64,000 bases of DNA from positions 629,501-693,500 of the forward strand of contig CAMXCT020000324.1 of assembly GCA_947184155.2 (NCBI GenBank). Direction: 5' to 3'. A model generated the notes under the pieces. The model made no database searches and was not told the origin of the DNA. It saw only the letters and a list, made by a program, of their open reading frames with translations. Origin of the DNA: Cladocopium goreaui. Its lineage: Eukaryota; Sar; Dinophyceae; Suessiales; Symbiodiniaceae. The position numbers and the translations under genes were made by a program. Each line of letters begins with the position of its first letter. Position 1 is the stretch's first letter. Shown one piece after another: positions 46,862 through 59,184 of this stretch.

Positions 46862-49800
46862 ATGCCAGGGAGTGGCCTGGAGGATTGCGCACGAGCAATG
46901 GGTGCTGATGCCTTGATGCGCCACCCAGCAGCAGATGTGCGTTGCTGGGCAGCCAAGTGTCTTGCAGAGGTCTTGCGCATCTTCGTGCCATCTCCACCCC
47001 TTGAGAAAGAGAGGTGCATTGGGTAGCCACAAGACTGTCGAATAGCAACAGCGTGTCAATAGAGAGAGATAGCCGACATACTTGTAGCACATAGTTTGAG
47101 AATGTTTGAGAGATGGAACATGGATCACACTTCGGGAGACTTGGAGGGCAACAAAATCTGGCATTCATTATCATTAAGCAACACATGACAGCACATGACA
47201 TGGTAACATTATGGCAAGCATTATTTTTGCATGTTGGGATCTTGTTGGATCTTGTTGGATCTTGATGGATCTTGATGGATCTTGGGCAGGATGCAACCAA
47301 TCCTAGAGCTCTTCTTGGAACAGTTGGCCTTGTTGAAGGACCCCAGTGGCCCCAGTTACACGGACGCCTTCGGCCTCTTGGAGCGTCTCACCGAGATTCG
47401 GGGCTTCATGTTGGTCTTCGATTGCCCAGAGCCGGAGAACATCATTGTGTCGTTGGTGAGCACCTGTGTGTCAGCTGCCCGGCCTGGGAAGAATCAGGCC
47501 GAGACCTACAACCAGCTGGAGAACCTTATGGCACCATTGCTGACCAACATTCTTGGAGAGGCACCCCGTGCATCCCCGTGCAAAGTTTGAAGCGCAAATG
47601 GCTCAAGATCAATGAGACTCAAAATGATGGATTGTTCAGCTGTGGAAGGTACATTGTGCCCGCAAGAGACAATAAATGCGCAAGAGATTTCCAACACTAT
47701 CCAATGACTCGTGAAGATCAGAATAATTTGGCATGGATCCCAGATTGAATTCTCATGAATCTCCTATGTTCTCCCCATACATGTCATGAGATGTGGTGAC
47801 CATGGACCAGGCAGATGAGATCCCGAAGAAGGCCCTGGCAGAGCTACTGGAAGAACTCATCATCGATCAGAAGAGAGCAGCCCAAAATGCCACAGGTTTG
47901 GTGCGAAGAGTTCTGGCTGGTTTGGCCAGCAAGAGTGCGGCAGCTCCCATCAATGACTATGTGAACAAGGCACTTTTTGCGGATGATGAGCAGAAAGGAG
48001 CCAAACAGGTGCAGGCACTGGGATACAACATGGCCCAAGACCGCCTGGAGGGATTGTTGTACGCCACCTATGAGCTGTACTCCATTCATCCCTCCTTGGT
48101 GGCACGAGTGTTGCCAAACTTGCAAGCAGATTTGCAAAACGCCAATCCAGACAGGAGACGAGCCACCACTGCTGTCATTGGTCAAATCTTGGCTCACTGT
48201 CACTCGCATTTGTCTAGTCTTGTTCTGTCGCTTCATAGCTTAAGTATCTCGAGTTTTTTGCTTTTTAGCCAGAGTTTTGTTTCTCCATTTCCTTCCCCCT
48301 CAGCACTCCTAAGCACCTTGAACGCTATTGAATGCTGTTCTTGCATGGTTTTTAAACGATGAGCATCCCAGGCCATCAGCAGGCTATCGACTCCATGACA
48401 TTGGCTACGTCCAATGCTGCCCTGGTGGATCGCTTCCGAGAACGCCTGGGCGATGCGGATGACGGAGTGCGCATGACCGCCTTGGAGGGAACCGGTGCCA
48501 TCATGCAGTCGGCCATACAAGGCAGGCAAATTGATGGGCTGCGAAAAAATATGCTGAGTAAATGAAGGGAATCGGGTGGGACTTGGGATGAATATGATGA
48601 ATGAATCATTGATATGGATATCCTTAGAAAATGTGCCCCCGCGACTCTTTCACCAGCAGGGCCAGCATGAATCTTGGTCGTTTTTGAAGCAGGGACGCTT
48701 CGACCATCTTTTTCAGGCAGAAACCAACTGGGGGATGGGGGACCAGGGTCTTGCAGGCGAAGTTGCAGACCTGCGTCCCACTGTGGTTGCTGCTGAATCC
48801 TTGAGGGAGCGCCTGGCAGATCGATGCCTTGACCCCAATGATGCCATCCGATTGCGGGCCGTGGAGATTATCACCGAGGTGGCACTGGAATCTGAAGCTC
48901 AACCGAAGACTAGTGGAATTTCGACGAGTTTCTGAGGGCTTCTGGTGTGTGGTGAGTTGTTGGCCGCAAGCGTAAGATAAACAAGACGCCAGCAGTATAT
49001 AAGTCAATATAAGTCATATAGTTTGTTGGGCGAGGGCCAAAGTTCGGAGACGGCTGGCTTGAAGTTTTGCGGGGATTGTTGTTTTTTCTTTTGCGTGGCT
49101 AGCCCATGATCGGCTAAGGAAGCTGGTTTGACCTTTACTTTGCCCATCCTTCCAGATGCTTGTCGCCGCATCCTGGACAAGAAACCCCGGGTGCGCGAAG
49201 CCTGCGCTGAAGCCTCAGCACATCTCTATGCGACGCATGCCCTCTGGCGGTGGACTGAGGGTCGATTCCAGGAAGCTCAAAAGCTCAATTGGATTCCTCA
49301 GTTGCTATGTGAGGTGCCAGTCTAGAGGGCTGTGGTGGGTTTTGAATTGTTTGGAGATGTTTTGGGGAATGTGGGCAGTTGAAGGGTGTTGCGTGGAGTT
49401 TGGCGGGTGATGGATGGTGGATCTCCTACTCAATCAGTAAACTATAGTAAACTGCGACACAGTAGAACATGTGGTAAAACATGGGGTAAAACTGCTAGAC
49501 CGGTGCCCAGCAGTCTGCAGCAAAAATTGCCAGTACTCAGCTGGTGTTGGCATCCGCCAGGCCTACGCCGCATTTTGCAGCTCGCGCTTGGGCTATGTGG
49601 CTCAATTGGAGGAGCACATCGAGCAGCACATCTTGGGCTGTGGAGCTGGTCTTTCAGATGGTCAACGGGCATTGGCCATGCTGGGATTCTACACTTCAGC
49701 TGCCCAAGGCCAGAATGTTGTATGTGTCTTACAGCTAAACACTGTAGTTAAACATTGCCAAAACAGGAGATAATTAGACATGTCATACATGGTCATACAT

Positions 49801-52800
49801 GGTCATACTATGGAGGGGCCATGCTAGAACTAATTTTCTTCCAGTCCCCAAAAAAGGAGGTGAAGCTGCTGCACACGGCCTCTCCGTGGTCTTCTCCAAG
49901 AAGCGAGACTGCCACAAGTTGCTCTGGCAGTTCATTCAGCTGAGAATCGCCAAGGGCGCCCCATTGGCAGCAGAGGATGCTGGATCCATGGCCTTGGTAC
50001 CACACAATGAGGAACAGCCACAGGCGGGACACCATGGACACCTCAGTTGTGAGGTCTCCTTTAGATGCTGCCTGGGATGGGACTGCAGGGTTGCGGTGTT
50101 CCAAGGAGCCAAAGAAGATCACGGCCGATTGTTTAGCATAGCAATCGATACTATGATTATGCGGCTTTACAATTGGTTAATTACGGTGTTTGTATCATCT
50201 TTCACGCATTGAATGTTGTGCGCTTGCATGCATGCAGTGCGACCTTTCTCGGCTCCATATCGTTTTCGGATGTTTTCGGTAGATTTGCATAGATTTGCAT
50301 CATTGTATTATTGCGTCATATTGCGTCATTGTCACCCCACGCATCACATTGTCATCTCCCAACGGTCCAAGGTGGAGATCTTGGAGCGGTTGGGGCGCTT
50401 GAGCCCCAGCATGGACGACAAGTACAGCCGCCCAGAGGCCGTGGCTGCGCACCTTCGCGCCTTTGACGCAGTTCGAGACAAGGCGCTGTGGAAGCAGCTG
50501 GAGAAGCTGCTGGACCCATTGGTGCAGGCACGGTGATGAGACAATGATGACATTGGGATAATTATGATATATTATGTCATCATTATATATTATATTATGA
50601 TTAACCCAATTATAATAATGATAGTTGGGATAATTGGGTTGGATCCAGGATGTTTCTGGACCCTGGGAAAGAAATTCAGAATTGGGGGAACCTGTTACTG
50701 CACATGGAATATCGCATTTATGTATTATATGATGCACATGGCGATTAGCAAGGGTGTACAGTAATTAATCAAATGGACAATGGCTTCAGCAGTTTGCACC
50801 AAAATAAGAAGTGTCAACATATTCAGGGGTTCTGCTGATGAGTGATAAGCGAGGCCCAATTGTGTGGATTCTCAGCTGTATTACAGCCATAGAGCTTGTT
50901 CTGAGCAGTTGGTTGTAGTAGTTGTTACAACGTGATGGTGCAAGCTATTGTAAGCTTGTGCGTAGTCAAGGCTGCAACCATCACCGCAAAAATTGCAGGA
51001 CGATTCAATGAATTTGGGTACAGTAGGTAAGTGTTTTCTTCTCTTCAGGAAGGGCGAGCCATGTAGTCACCTGGCCATTGATCGCCGCAGGAGAACACCA
51101 GCCAACTGGGCGACTCCTTACAGGAGCTGGACCGCTTATTGCGAGTCCATCGTTTGAGTGAGCTGGCCCCATTGGTGCGAAGGGCCCTGCTTTCCACCTG
51201 GCTCCTCCCAGATCAGGTGGCCCAACTTTTAGATATTTGGAAGGGCGGAACCATTGAGGTGTTAGATGAAGCCCCATGTTCTGAGCTGGTGGCCGCAGCA
51301 AGGACCACCATTTCAAGTTTGTCCAAAACATTTCCAGGTGCATTTATGCCGTTTGCAGGGGAACTGGCCAAACAATTGCCAGACTCTTCAGCAGAAGATG
51401 CAAAAGTCATTCTTCAGACCCTGGCTGCAATTGCCAAACGAGTCCTTCAGAAGCCTGTGGACGAGAACTCCTTGCAATTGAGTACAGAAGGGCTCTCCCA
51501 GATGCTCTTGGATGCTCTCGCGGTGGCCGGAGATTCTCAAAGCAGGGCTTCCATGAGCAGAAAGGTGGCCAAGATCTTGCTACTTCTTCCTTCAGCTGAG
51601 AGGTCCACGGTGTGTATGGACCTTCTGAGGTGGGCGGAGGAGAACGTGTCAGGTGACGTCGCGGCAGATGAAGCCTCGGCCAATGCAGCTGCTATGGCCT
51701 TGCAGTTGGCAGCTGCCCTGCTGGAGTGGAGCAAGCGTCACTTGGAGGACTTCCCTCAGCTGGAGCCCCAAAACTGGTTGAAGGATGCCAAAAAGGTCCT
51801 GGCCACCCCCAACAGTCAACGCGATGATCGGAGGTCGGATGTCCAGTGTGCCGCTGCAGATTTGCTGGCGGTGACTGGGTCAGCTGATGATGTGACCGAT
51901 GTGCTCCTTGCTCCATCCGCTGTTTCGGAGTCCCTGGCCTTGACCAATTCTGCAGGCAATCGGTGTTTGGGTGGCTGGCGTATGGTGAGTTTCGACACGG
52001 AACCATCTAAAGTTTGGAACGAATTTGATTCCCTCACTATACATCAACCACCATCCCCTACTTCTCAAAGCTTCTCTATCAATATCTATCAATCCTACTT
52101 AGCCATATTTAGCCTGCTTTTGACGGTATATGGATGGTCTATGGATCTTGTTTTCCCGGAACTTCACCCTGCCAGGTGAAGATGGTGCGTGGGCATGGTT
52201 TGATCCGTTACCCGTTCACGCGTGCTGCGCTTCCCTGCGCGCACTTCGCCTTGGCTGCGTGCAGCTTTCCACTAAGCTCTTAGTCACTTAGCCGATGCTA
52301 TCAGATGTTTCCCAATGCGAATGCGAATGATGTATCTCAGAACTACTGACCCTGGAAAATGGATGGTTCAATGACAATATGGTTCAATCTTAAGAATTAA
52401 GAATCACATTTAATGGACCCAACAATGCCCCAAGTTTAAGCCACGGCCAGATCACTAGAGCTGTCAGACATGGAAGCAGCAAATTCATGCATTCATTGCA
52501 ATTTTGCAAGATTTGCAAGGTCATAGGCGGTGTCAAGTGTCGAGGCACCGTATATAATCTTTAGTCATTGGAAAACCTGCAGTATATGACTGGCTATTGA
52601 TCTCAAATCCTTCATCCTCATTGTAGCGCTTCTTGCTTGTGATTCTCTGAGATTTCTTTCTTAACAAATTGGATGCATTTTGTTTCATGATTTTGATGTA
52701 TTTTGATGTATTTTCCCATATTTTCCCAACGCTTCCCAACTTTTTGGCGCCTATCATTGATCATCATTGTATTTTGCTCACCACTGCTTGATCTGCTTGG

Positions 52801-55800
52801 TCTGGCTGAGGCCAACTTGGCTGGACGTTTTGCGGCCTCCATGGCCTGTGATCGTCCGACCATCGATGCCGAGAATCTGTTGGAGTCTTTGCTCACCATG
52901 AAGAGATCATCCATTGCATCACAACTGAAGCCCGCTGAACGCAACTTGGCAACAACATAGAGCTGATCATTATAACTTGAGATCATCTTCAGATCCACAA
53001 TGATCATCAATGATCGGTATCAGATCAATGACGATATTTATAATGCCTGTGATGCTATTTGTGCCGCGTTCCACAATGAAGGTTTCCTCTTCTCAACCTT
53101 CATTGAAACAGGGCCTGCTGCGTTGAAGCAGGTCGTGCTGACTAGTGACTAGTGACTTTGACCCTAAAGTACCAATGAGATATAATGAGATCTAATTAGA
53201 CTAATTTGTTTCCGTCATTACCAGACGTAAGACACAAATTCTTTGAGCAAAGGGTTGCACTCACAATCTGAGGCCTTCGCGTCTGCACTGCTTTGCCCAC
53301 CGTTTTTGCGCTGGCACCCTTGAAGAAACATCGGGACACTGCGCAACGGATGTTGCAGGGCTCATTGAAAGCAGCATGGCAAGGTGCGGTGGTTGAGTGA
53401 TGATCAGGACGACCACAGCCAAGATTAGGATATAGACCTCATGGAGTTTGATTTACAGGATCCAAGCCATGGCACCCCGTCAAAAGGCAATCCCTGAAGA
53501 TTTTGCAAAGGTCATGGCAGTTTAGAAATGCCTCATTTCTGGTGGCATTCCGCGCTTGCGCATATGAGCAATTTTGTACATGCATTAGCCCTGAACACTG
53601 ACACTGCTCCCCAAATACACCTTTAGAATCAATCAGATTTGGATCATGTGCTTGGCCCGCAAAGTCCTTTGCAAGCTGACCGCTGGTCATTCTCACATAT
53701 CTCACATCAGGCTCCCAACTGGAGCTGTTGGATTTCGCGGTCGCTTGCTTTGTACATTTCCTTTCCAGGCAGGGAGCTAGGACTTATACCTTTTGTCTTG
53801 CTGATATGTCCGAAGTATTGGCCGTACAGTGCCAATCACTTGACCATAGGCTTTCTCGGACCCCACACTACGCAAAGCAAGTTCCAACAGTTGCTTGAGT
53901 ATTGACCTGTGTGTGACTGTTGACAATTGGAGGCTCATCTGAACAGCCTGTTTCCACATGCATGGCATTATCAGTCCGCCATGGAAGGGTGCGATTTGTA
54001 GGGTAGGATGCGACTCCGCAATTGCATCAATTGTAGGCTGGATATCTTCAAGAAGGAGGTCTCCGCCAAGGTTTCAGCCTTCCCTGAGAGTAGCAAGGTG
54101 GGCAGTGGGTAGCCTAGCAGCTTGGGTGCCCCTTTGAATCTCCATGCCAAGTCAGTGGGGTCATTGAAGAATAAAGATGGTTATGAACACGTGATCTTCA
54201 TCATCTCCGTTATCTTCGTTATCGTCGTTATCGTCGTTATCTTCGTTATCTTCATATTCGTCATCATGTTTATCCTCATCATTATATTCATTTTCATCAT
54301 CTTCATCATCTTCATCATATTCATCATCTTCATCATCATCATCATCATCATCACCATGATGATGCTTCTGGAACATTCCACTCCTTGGCACTCTCTGTAT
54401 TTGCTGGGCTGCTGGACCCTTTCAGAATCCAAAGGTGTTTTGGCCACACGGGCCCAGAGTGCACTGAGTGTACAAATTAGAACAGGTCGCGGCTTTTTTC
54501 TGCGAAGCGCTCCTACGATGTGACGCGCCGCACAGCGCGGAGCTTTTGGGTGTTGCACTGCGAGTGTGCGATCGGGTGCGTTACTTCGTGGATAGAGAGG
54601 ACCTTTCAAATGAACGAACCTGTATAGAAGATCATAGAAGGGTAAGAGGAGACGGATCATGATGCATCGTAGGCATGATTTCATTCCGCACTGGTCGTAT
54701 CCTGGTTGCTCTTTTGGGCATCGCAACCTGCAGAGGATCCCAGTTCCGATGCAGTGCACCGTGCCGGCAGCGTCCTGCGCTACGTGGCAGAGAAGCGCTG
54801 TCCGGAGCTGGGCCTACAAGGTGCAATGACCGATGGATCCACTCGTGAGGTATGGACCATTTGGTATGATAGATGCCGAATCATTCAACGATAAATCTGG
54901 TAGTTAAATTATTATAGTTAAAGGATGTTAAAGGACTTTAGATGATTTTAGCATCATAGTCCTAGTGATTTAACATGATCCCAGGGTGTACAGGTCATAA
55001 GATTGCTGCTTATTGAGCTCCAAAATTGCTTATTCCACGGCCTATTTCAGTAGTAAATTGATTGACGTGTGTGGCTATGTGAGCCCAAGGATGGCCAAAC
55101 TGAAAGTCACTGAAAGTGTTGGGAAAGGGCTCCGAACCCCCAACAAAATAGCTTTGTTGTGGCCTAACGGGTTGTTGTAGTGCAGACAGGCTCTATGGTC
55201 CTATCACCACATTCACTTGCATGTTCGACTGGATCTATGTATCCCCTAGACGTTGGATTGGAGTTTTCTTCTTGGCTCCAGTCTCATGGTTGCATCTCCA
55301 ATCCAACCCTGGACTCAATCAAAGGTGCTGCACTTTTGCACGGAGCAGCTCCTGGGTGAAGAAATGCTTGCCTGATTAGCCTTGCCCGTTGGTTTTTTGA
55401 AAATCTCTCTCTCTCTCTCAGCCACACGACCAGCCACGGGACTTCTGAGTCATCAACATGCACAGTAGTGAAACTCCATGAATCTCCTACAGCTGTCTAT
55501 GCGACGTGAGAGTGATTGGCAAGGGGTGTGGATGCGTTCAGGTCCATTTTGACACCGCCTGCCAAATCCAATCCACTTTTTGTTTCTTGTTTGTTCAACG
55601 GGACAGTGCTTGGGGATGGACTGGCCGCAACCCAGGCGCGAGGCAGCATGCCAGCACAGCTGTTTGCCATACGCCAACCTACAGGAGCTGCACCTGCGCT
55701 CCCTGATGCTACCATGCAGGAGCTGCAGCCGGCGATGAAAGATATGAAAGGCTGAACAGGTCTAACCAAGTCACATTTGAGATGGAAATCAATAGAGGGC

Positions 55801-56682
55801 ATGTGGATGCATGTGGCCAGTGCCTGTTCGACCAGTTAGAGCCAACAGTTAGAGCCATCATCGCGGTACGCAGGATGCGAGACTGCCCGAGAAGGTTCTC
55901 AAGGATGCAAGCGTGGAACCCCACAAAGTCAAAGAGGCGTGAGATTGACAGAAACGCCGCACAGTTGGGTTTACTGCCCAAATCACTGGTGAACTGCATT
56001 AGTGGAGCGGCCTTGCCCTCAAACTGGAGGCAGATGGGACCAATCGGGCAGTTCAAGCTCACGCGGTCGCTCGGACATTGCCGTGATTCAAATGTTTGAA
56101 GATGTTGATCTCAGACTCCCAGCATCAGAGTGATGTAAACTGGACCTTTTATGGTAATTTAGACATGTTTAGACCCAGTTTGCCAGTTGGACGCCATGTT
56201 TCTCACCTTATTTGATCTTATTTGGTCTCTCTTTAGGCACAAGCATTGGCAACCCCTCAGCGCCGCCCCAGCTTCTTGAAGCGCCGGTCCGATGGAGAAT
56301 CTCCAGAGGTGCCATCTACAGGTGCCGGGGAATTCTCCGGGCATGGCACCACATGCGAATCAATCATGCGACATGGCAAGTAAATGATGTAAATGTCATG
56401 GGCACGGAAATCAGATTAAATAACATTAAATAACATACTATAAGCCGAGCCTAAACTTCCAGACTAACCCTTTTCAGACGACTGTCGGAAGGCCAATTAG
56501 GAACACAAAGGCCACAAACTTGGGGATTTGTTTTGTTTGCGGGCAGTTCAGGAATCATGCCAAGAACTGCCTCGACGTGTCCCGACACCCCACGGCAAGG
56601 CAGCAAGGGCAGCGTGACAGCTGCGGCTGCCGAGGTCGAGGCATCATTGCTGAAGAGGGCGAAGAAGCCAAAGACGGCCTAA
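46862..56682 (+). CDS. PDS5: PDS5-type cohesin regulator, about 19 exons
   Basis: HEAT-repeat cohesin-associated protein, recognisable from near the N-terminus to the tail. Firm exons: 46862-47013 (LMRHPAADVRCWAAKCLAEV then LRIFVPSPPL), 47290-47560, 47811-48198 (ADEIPKKALAELLEELIIDQ), 48372 onward (ALVDRFRERLGDADDGVRMT), 49156-49313 (RILDKKPRVREACAEASAHL), about 50359-50527, 51091-51984 and 52176 onward. Approximate exons: 48757-48904, 49534-49716, 49845-50010, 52790-52890, 53280-53390 (VFALAPLKKHRDTAQRMLQG), 54476-54625, 54715-54849, 55600-55750 (SMPAQLFAIRQPT), 55866-55935, about 56007-56070, 56238-56390 and 56552-56682. Introns at 47561-47810 and 50528-51090 are GC-AG; others are GT-AG. 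The tail ends in a basic KRAKKPKTA, which suits nuclear import. PDS5 binds the cohesin kleisin/SCC3 platform and controls cohesin loading and release. The initiating exon may be missing. Confidence 0.85.
52240..52760. other. PDS5 intron, A/T-rich
   Basis: Contains short near-repeats such as ttttgatgtattttgatgta and ttcccatattttcccaacgc near 52685-52735. No exon is seen. Confidence 0.45.
54196..54364. repeat. (atc)n/(gtt) trinucleotide repeat in PDS5 intron
   Basis: Repeats of tcgttatc, ttcatcatc and catcatcat run for about 170 bp. The strands read Ile/Val/Phe or Asp/Glu and are artefacts of the repeat. Confidence 0.92.
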
Positions 56683-57392
56683 GATGACACCTGGAATTGG
56701 GCCTTGTTCTGACTGTGCTGGCAGCAGCAAATGCGCAAATGCTGGACTTGCAATGTCCAGTCCTGAATGCATACAAGTGCGTACAACCGCTGCAAGTGCT
56801 GCAAATTGGGTAATTATATATATATATAAATTATATTGTCATCATGAACGAATGTCACGTGCCCCACCAGTTTCGCCTGCAAGGTGCAATTTGCACATCG
56901 TTTAATTACACGTCCTTACCATAGGTTCCCCGAGTTACCCAGCTATCTCGAGATGCTTCTCGTGTTCTGGCGCAGTGAGGCTGTTTCTGACAGGACAGCA
57001 TGTGGTGAATGGTCCCGTGCGTCGAATTGACCGGGACTTTTAAAGTATTTGAAAGATTTGAGACAGTCAGATAAGGCCCCGTAGGACCGATTTCACAAGT
57101 CTCAGCGGGATGGCCATGACTCGCCAATTATCAGAGTCGTGATGGCCAGTTTGTGCGGCTTGTGTTGGGGTGCGTTGGCTACAAAGCTGAGGGCGTGTTT
57201 TATAGCCAGCGTTTGAGACGTCGGCACTCCTTATGCTCCTCGAGTGCAGAAAAGGTGCTTTGCTGCTGCGGAGGGTTCCCAACCGCACATTTGCTCTTGC
57301 ACTCACTTCGACTATTTTCCACTATCTTTAACTGGTGCGCATGCTGAATCATGTGGATCCTTTGAATCCTTTGGGTCCTTGCGCATCCTTGC
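56683..57392. other. Intergenic region downstream of PDS5
   Basis: Begins at the PDS5 stop. Contains a short ta microsatellite (56815-56829) and no supported exon. The end of the stretch (57340-57392) has three near-copies of atcctttgggtccttgcgc, leading into the spliced-leader-like relic. Confidence 0.4.
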
Positions 57393-57410
57393 GCCAGGTT
57401 TGGCTCAAAG
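57393..57410 (+). other. Spliced-leader-like relic upstream of an ATG
   Basis: gccaggtttggctcaaag matches the 3' part of the dinoflagellate spliced leader (GCCATTTTGGCTCAAG) apart from two G insertions or substitutions and an extra A. It lies 38 bp upstream of the ATG at 57449, which is where relics are expected if a trans-spliced mRNA was reverse-transcribed and reinserted. Confidence 0.45.
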
Positions 57411-57448
57411 TTTTAGAAGCACACCAGCAGCTCCCCCATTCGCATACC

Positions 57449-57577
57449 ATGGGGTCTGGTGCATCATTCGCACAAGTTGAGCAGGCCAGCGTTGCTGACC
57501 TCCAAAAGGTTGTTGCCGACTTTACGCCCGAGGAACGTGAGAAAGTGAAGGCGCAACTCAGCGGGATTGCTATTTGA
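57449..57577 (+). CDS. Short MGSGAS-type N-terminal exon or 42-codon ORF
   Basis: Starts MGSGASFAQVEQ and continues SVADLQKVVADFTPEEREKV, ending at TGA 57575-57577. Met-Gly-x-x-x-Ser is a typical N-myristoylation start, and the acidic amphipathic helix that follows is a pattern I know from N-termini of dinoflagellate signalling and kinase-type proteins. It has coding character but is too short for a known domain, so it is probably the first exon of a larger gene. No donor is obvious before the stop. The protease exon at 61476, which also lacks its start, is the nearest downstream candidate partner, across 3.9 kb of repeats. Confidence 0.5.
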   Translation: MGSGASFAQVEQASVADLQKVVADFTPEEREKVKAQLSGIAI

Positions 57578-57607
57578 TCAAATTGGTGTAATTATGGTTA
57601 GGCACGC

Positions 57608-58515
57608 GCACACACACACACACACGCACACACTTACATTATGTATATATATATATATGCATGTATTATGATATTTCATATCATGCATTAAGGGCATCAT
57701 ACAATACATACAATATGTGCATGCATACATACGTACGTACGTACTGTACCTACCTACGTATTACGTCGATTACGCATTTACGTACGTACCTGCGTACTTA
57801 CGTACCTACGTACCTGCATGCATGCATGCATGCATGCATGCATGCATAGATACATAGATACATAGATACATAGATACATAGATACATAGATACATAGATA
57901 GATACATAGATACATAGATACATAGATACATAGATACATAGATAGATACATAGATAGATACATAGATAGATAGATAGATACATACATAGATAGATAGATA
58001 CATAGATAGATAGATAGATACATAGATACATAGATACATAGACACATAGATACATAGATACATACATAGATACATAGATACATACAATACATACATAGAT
58101 AGATAGATACATAGATAGATACATACATACATACATCCATACATCCATACATCCATACATCCATCCATACATACATACATACCTACATACCTGCATACCT
58201 ACCTACAGACAGACAACCAGCCAGCCAGGCAGGCAGACAGACAGACAGATAGACAGCTAGGCACGCAGGCAGACAGGCAGACAGACACGCACAGACAGGC
58301 ACAGACACGCACAGACATGCACAGACACGCACAGACACGCACAGACACGCACAGACACGCACAGACACGCACAGACATACATCCATACATCCATACATCT
58401 ATACATACATCCATACATCCATCCATCCATGCATGTATGCATACATACATACATCCATACATACATTCATATATTCATACGATCATACGATCATACAATT
58501 ACATACATACAGGTA
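57608..58515. repeat. 0.9-kb patchwork of simple repeats
   Basis: Successive blocks: (ca)n, (ta)n, (gtac)n at about 57728-57800, (gcat)n at 57818-57846, (acatagat)n to about 58120, (catacatc)n, (ccag/cagg), (acagacacgc)n at 58285-58378 and (catacatc)n again. Most units are 4 bp or multiples. All long reverse frames (Met-Tyr-Val-Cys and similar) are artefacts. Confidence 0.95.
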
Positions 58516-58784
58516 TGGAAGTGTTCACACAAGAAGACTGAAAGCTGTTGAAAATTCTGAATCGACGGTATTCACTCCACACCTCTCATCTGTCGATGTT
58601 TGCTTTTGCATGGATAGATTCAGAAACTTGCTGAAGGGTTCTTGAGACTTTCCGCATGGGAAGCACTTCAGAAGTGAACTGACATCCATGCACATCGAGC
58701 ACATGGGAACTTGATCTTATCCAATTGAAAGAGCCATGCGTGCGTGGATGGCTCAAGCATGAAAGGGGAGGTAGGATGTGACAA

Positions 58785-58930
58785 ATACAATACAAAGACA
58801 AATACAAAGACAAAGACAAATACAAGACCTACAATAACTACAATACCTGCAATACCTAAGATACCTAAAATACCTTTAATACCTACAATACCTGCAATAC
58901 CTACAAATACCTTCAATACCTACAATAATG
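58785..58930. repeat. (acaaatacaaag) then (aatacctac/aatacctgc) repeats
   Basis: First 6-bp acaaag/acaaat units, then 9-10 bp aatacctgc, aatacctaag and aatacctac units. No exon is supported. Confidence 0.88.
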
Positions 58931-59184
58931 TTTGCTGCTGATTTGTGTGACCGGCCTCCCCCCCCAAACAATTTGAGTATACTCTATAACTCGCACTTTT
59001 TTTGCCCCCCCTCAACATGTTTTGGTTAATCAACTTAAGTAAGGAGTTCAATTTACTTTCAATTTATTTCAATTTACGTTCAATTTATTTCAATTTATTT
59101 CTAATTTACTTTCAAGTGATTTCAATTTACTTTGGGTGCTGGTTTGTAATTAGTTGGGTGTTAATAAGAAATTTTGAGAATTCC
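58931..59184. other. A/T-rich lead-in to the 244-bp satellite
   Basis: C-tract at 58953-58965, then tttcaatttacttt-like repeats (59040-59130). Nothing is coding. Confidence 0.6.

Noticed and set aside
54161-54391. Acidic Asp/Glu/Tyr reverse frame
   Set aside because: Antisense of the atc/gtt repeat in a PDS5 intron.
57778-58196. Several 124-132 codon reverse frames of Met, Tyr, Cys, Val and Ile
   Set aside because: They are translations of the acatagat repeat in all three frames.
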